A stretch of 6,437 nt of DNA from Boseongicola sp. SB0662_bin_57. GTDB lineage: Bacteria; Pseudomonadota; Alphaproteobacteria; Rhodobacterales; Rhodobacteraceae. The notes under the pieces were generated by a model, which saw only the letters and a list, made by a program, of their open reading frames with translations, ran no database searches and had not been told where the DNA came from. Positions 6,100-6,437 of the stretch are shown here, in pieces; position 1 is the stretch's first letter; the number at the start of each line of letters is the position of its first letter. The stretch lies in NCBI GenBank assembly GCA_009839535.1, contig VXPN01000046.1:1-6437 (forward strand). The letters are read 5' to 3'. The position numbers and the translations under genes are program-made.

Positions 6100-6110
6100 T
6101 GTGATTCACA
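6100..6110. promoter_or_regulatory. Small perfect palindrome TGTGATTCACA ahead of the SDR gene
   Basis: TGTGA and TCACA flank a single T, 20 bases upstream of the SDR start and 10 bases before its ribosome site. The half-sites resemble those of CRP-type sites, but the spacer is one base, not six, so it is not a CRP site. It may be an operator for a sugar-responsive regulator. It overlaps CACCT (6109-6113), which can pair with AGGTG (6124-6128) at the ribosome site. Confidence 0.3.
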
Positions 6111-6120
6111 CCTGTCTTTC

Positions 6121-6126
6121 AGGAGG
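6121..6126 (+). promoter_or_regulatory. Strong ribosome binding site AGGAGG for the SDR gene
   Basis: A perfect AGGAGG lies only four bases before the GTG at 6131. It decides that start: no other in-frame start precedes the NAD-binding motif, and the GTG at 6126-6128 is out of frame. The spacing is slightly short. Confidence 0.7.
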
Positions 6127-6130
6127 TGCC

Positions 6131-6437
6131 GTGCCCGAATTCGCCATCTTTCCCAGCCTGCAGGACAAGACAGTCCTTGTTACCGGCGGCGCACAGGGCA
6201 TCGGGGCCGAGATCGTCCGGGCGTTTGCGAACCAGGGAGCCAAGGTCGGGTTCATCGACCTGGATTCCGAGGGCAGTGCCGCGCTGGCATCGAGCGTTGA
6301 AGGCATCGTCGACTTCGAGACCTGTGACCTTCGCGACGTCGACACGCAGCGGAACGCGATCGCCGCGCTCGCCCGTCGGCTGGGAAACCCTTCCGTGCTG
6401 GTCAACAATGCCGCCCGCGACGACCGCCACGACTGGA
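6131..6437 (+). CDS. Short-chain dehydrogenase/reductase, D-xylose-dehydrogenase-like (truncated by window edge)
   Basis: The first 102 residues of a classical SDR oxidoreductase start at GTG 6131 and run off the right edge. The Rossmann signature TGGAQGIG is at 18-25. An acidic residue, D43, closes the second strand (GFIDLD), which favours NAD over NADP. CDL follows at the third strand-helix junction, and NNA at 92-94. The catalytic Ser-Tyr-Lys lie beyond the window. The beginning PEFAIFPSLQDKTVLVTGG and the stretch VNNAARDDRH resemble Caulobacter D-xylose 1-dehydrogenase XylB (remembered as IYPSLKGK and NNAGNDDRH). With the lactonase upstream, oxidation of an aldose to its lactone is the likely reaction; D-xylose, L-arabinose or D-galactose are candidates. 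It sits 154 bases after the lactonase on the same strand, perhaps with its own promoter. Confidence 0.88.
   Translation, partial: MPEFAIFPSLQDKTVLVTGGAQGIGAEIVRAFANQGAKVGFIDLDSEGSAALASSVEGIVDFETCDLRDVDTQRNAIAALARRLGNPSVLVNNAARDDRHDW

Noticed and set aside
6100..6110. CRP binding site
   Set aside because: The half-sites TGTGA/TCACA match, but the spacer is one base where CRP requires six.

Overview
The window is GC-rich and almost certainly comes from an alphaproteobacterium, most likely of the Rhodobacterales type. The main reasons are: an accB-accC-aat run facing an NDUFA12-mlaD-DUF2155 run, the alphaproteobacterial NDUFA12 accessory subunit of complex I, a biotin site of the EAMKTMN form, and several GTG starts. 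The organism and gene order are judged from remembered protein families; no search was run.

Layout, left to right: (1) 1-305, minus strand, the N-terminal part of a class II aldolase/adducin-family protein that runs off the left edge. (2) 306-815, a roughly 510-base divergent non-coding region. It carries a 20-base near-perfect palindrome flanked by two copies of a 14-base dyad-containing repeat, and a possible accB -10 element. (3) 816-3382, plus strand: accB, accC (biotin carboxyl carrier and biotin carboxylase of acetyl-CoA carboxylase) and aat (leucyl/phenylalanyl-tRNA-protein transferase). (4) 3337-4591, minus strand, transcribed NDUFA12 -> mlaD -> DUF2155 with stop/start overlaps (TAATG, then ATGA). 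The last gene converges on aat and overlaps its 3' end by 46 bases. (5) 4592-5100, a 509-base divergent region without a convincing gene. (6) 5101-6437, plus strand: an SMP-30/gluconolactonase-family sugar lactonase, a 154-base gap with a structured hairpin and a small palindrome, then the start of a short-chain dehydrogenase that resembles Caulobacter D-xylose dehydrogenase and runs off the right edge.

Functionally, accBC supplies two of the three parts of acetyl-CoA carboxylase for fatty acid synthesis. The minus-strand trio is an envelope/respiration set: a complex I assembly or accessory subunit, an inner-membrane-anchored MCE lipid-binding protein and a small exported protein. The right-hand pair fits an oxidative sugar pathway, in which a dehydrogenase makes an aldonolactone and the lactonase opens it. 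A Weimberg-type xylose or related pentose/hexose route is the best guess, and the rest of that operon would lie beyond the window.

Most of the window is ordinary conserved chromosome. No mobile element, CRISPR array, tRNA or rRNA was seen. The items most worth a second look are the operator-like cluster at 425-507, the tightly coupled respiration/envelope operon, and the sugar oxidation pair.
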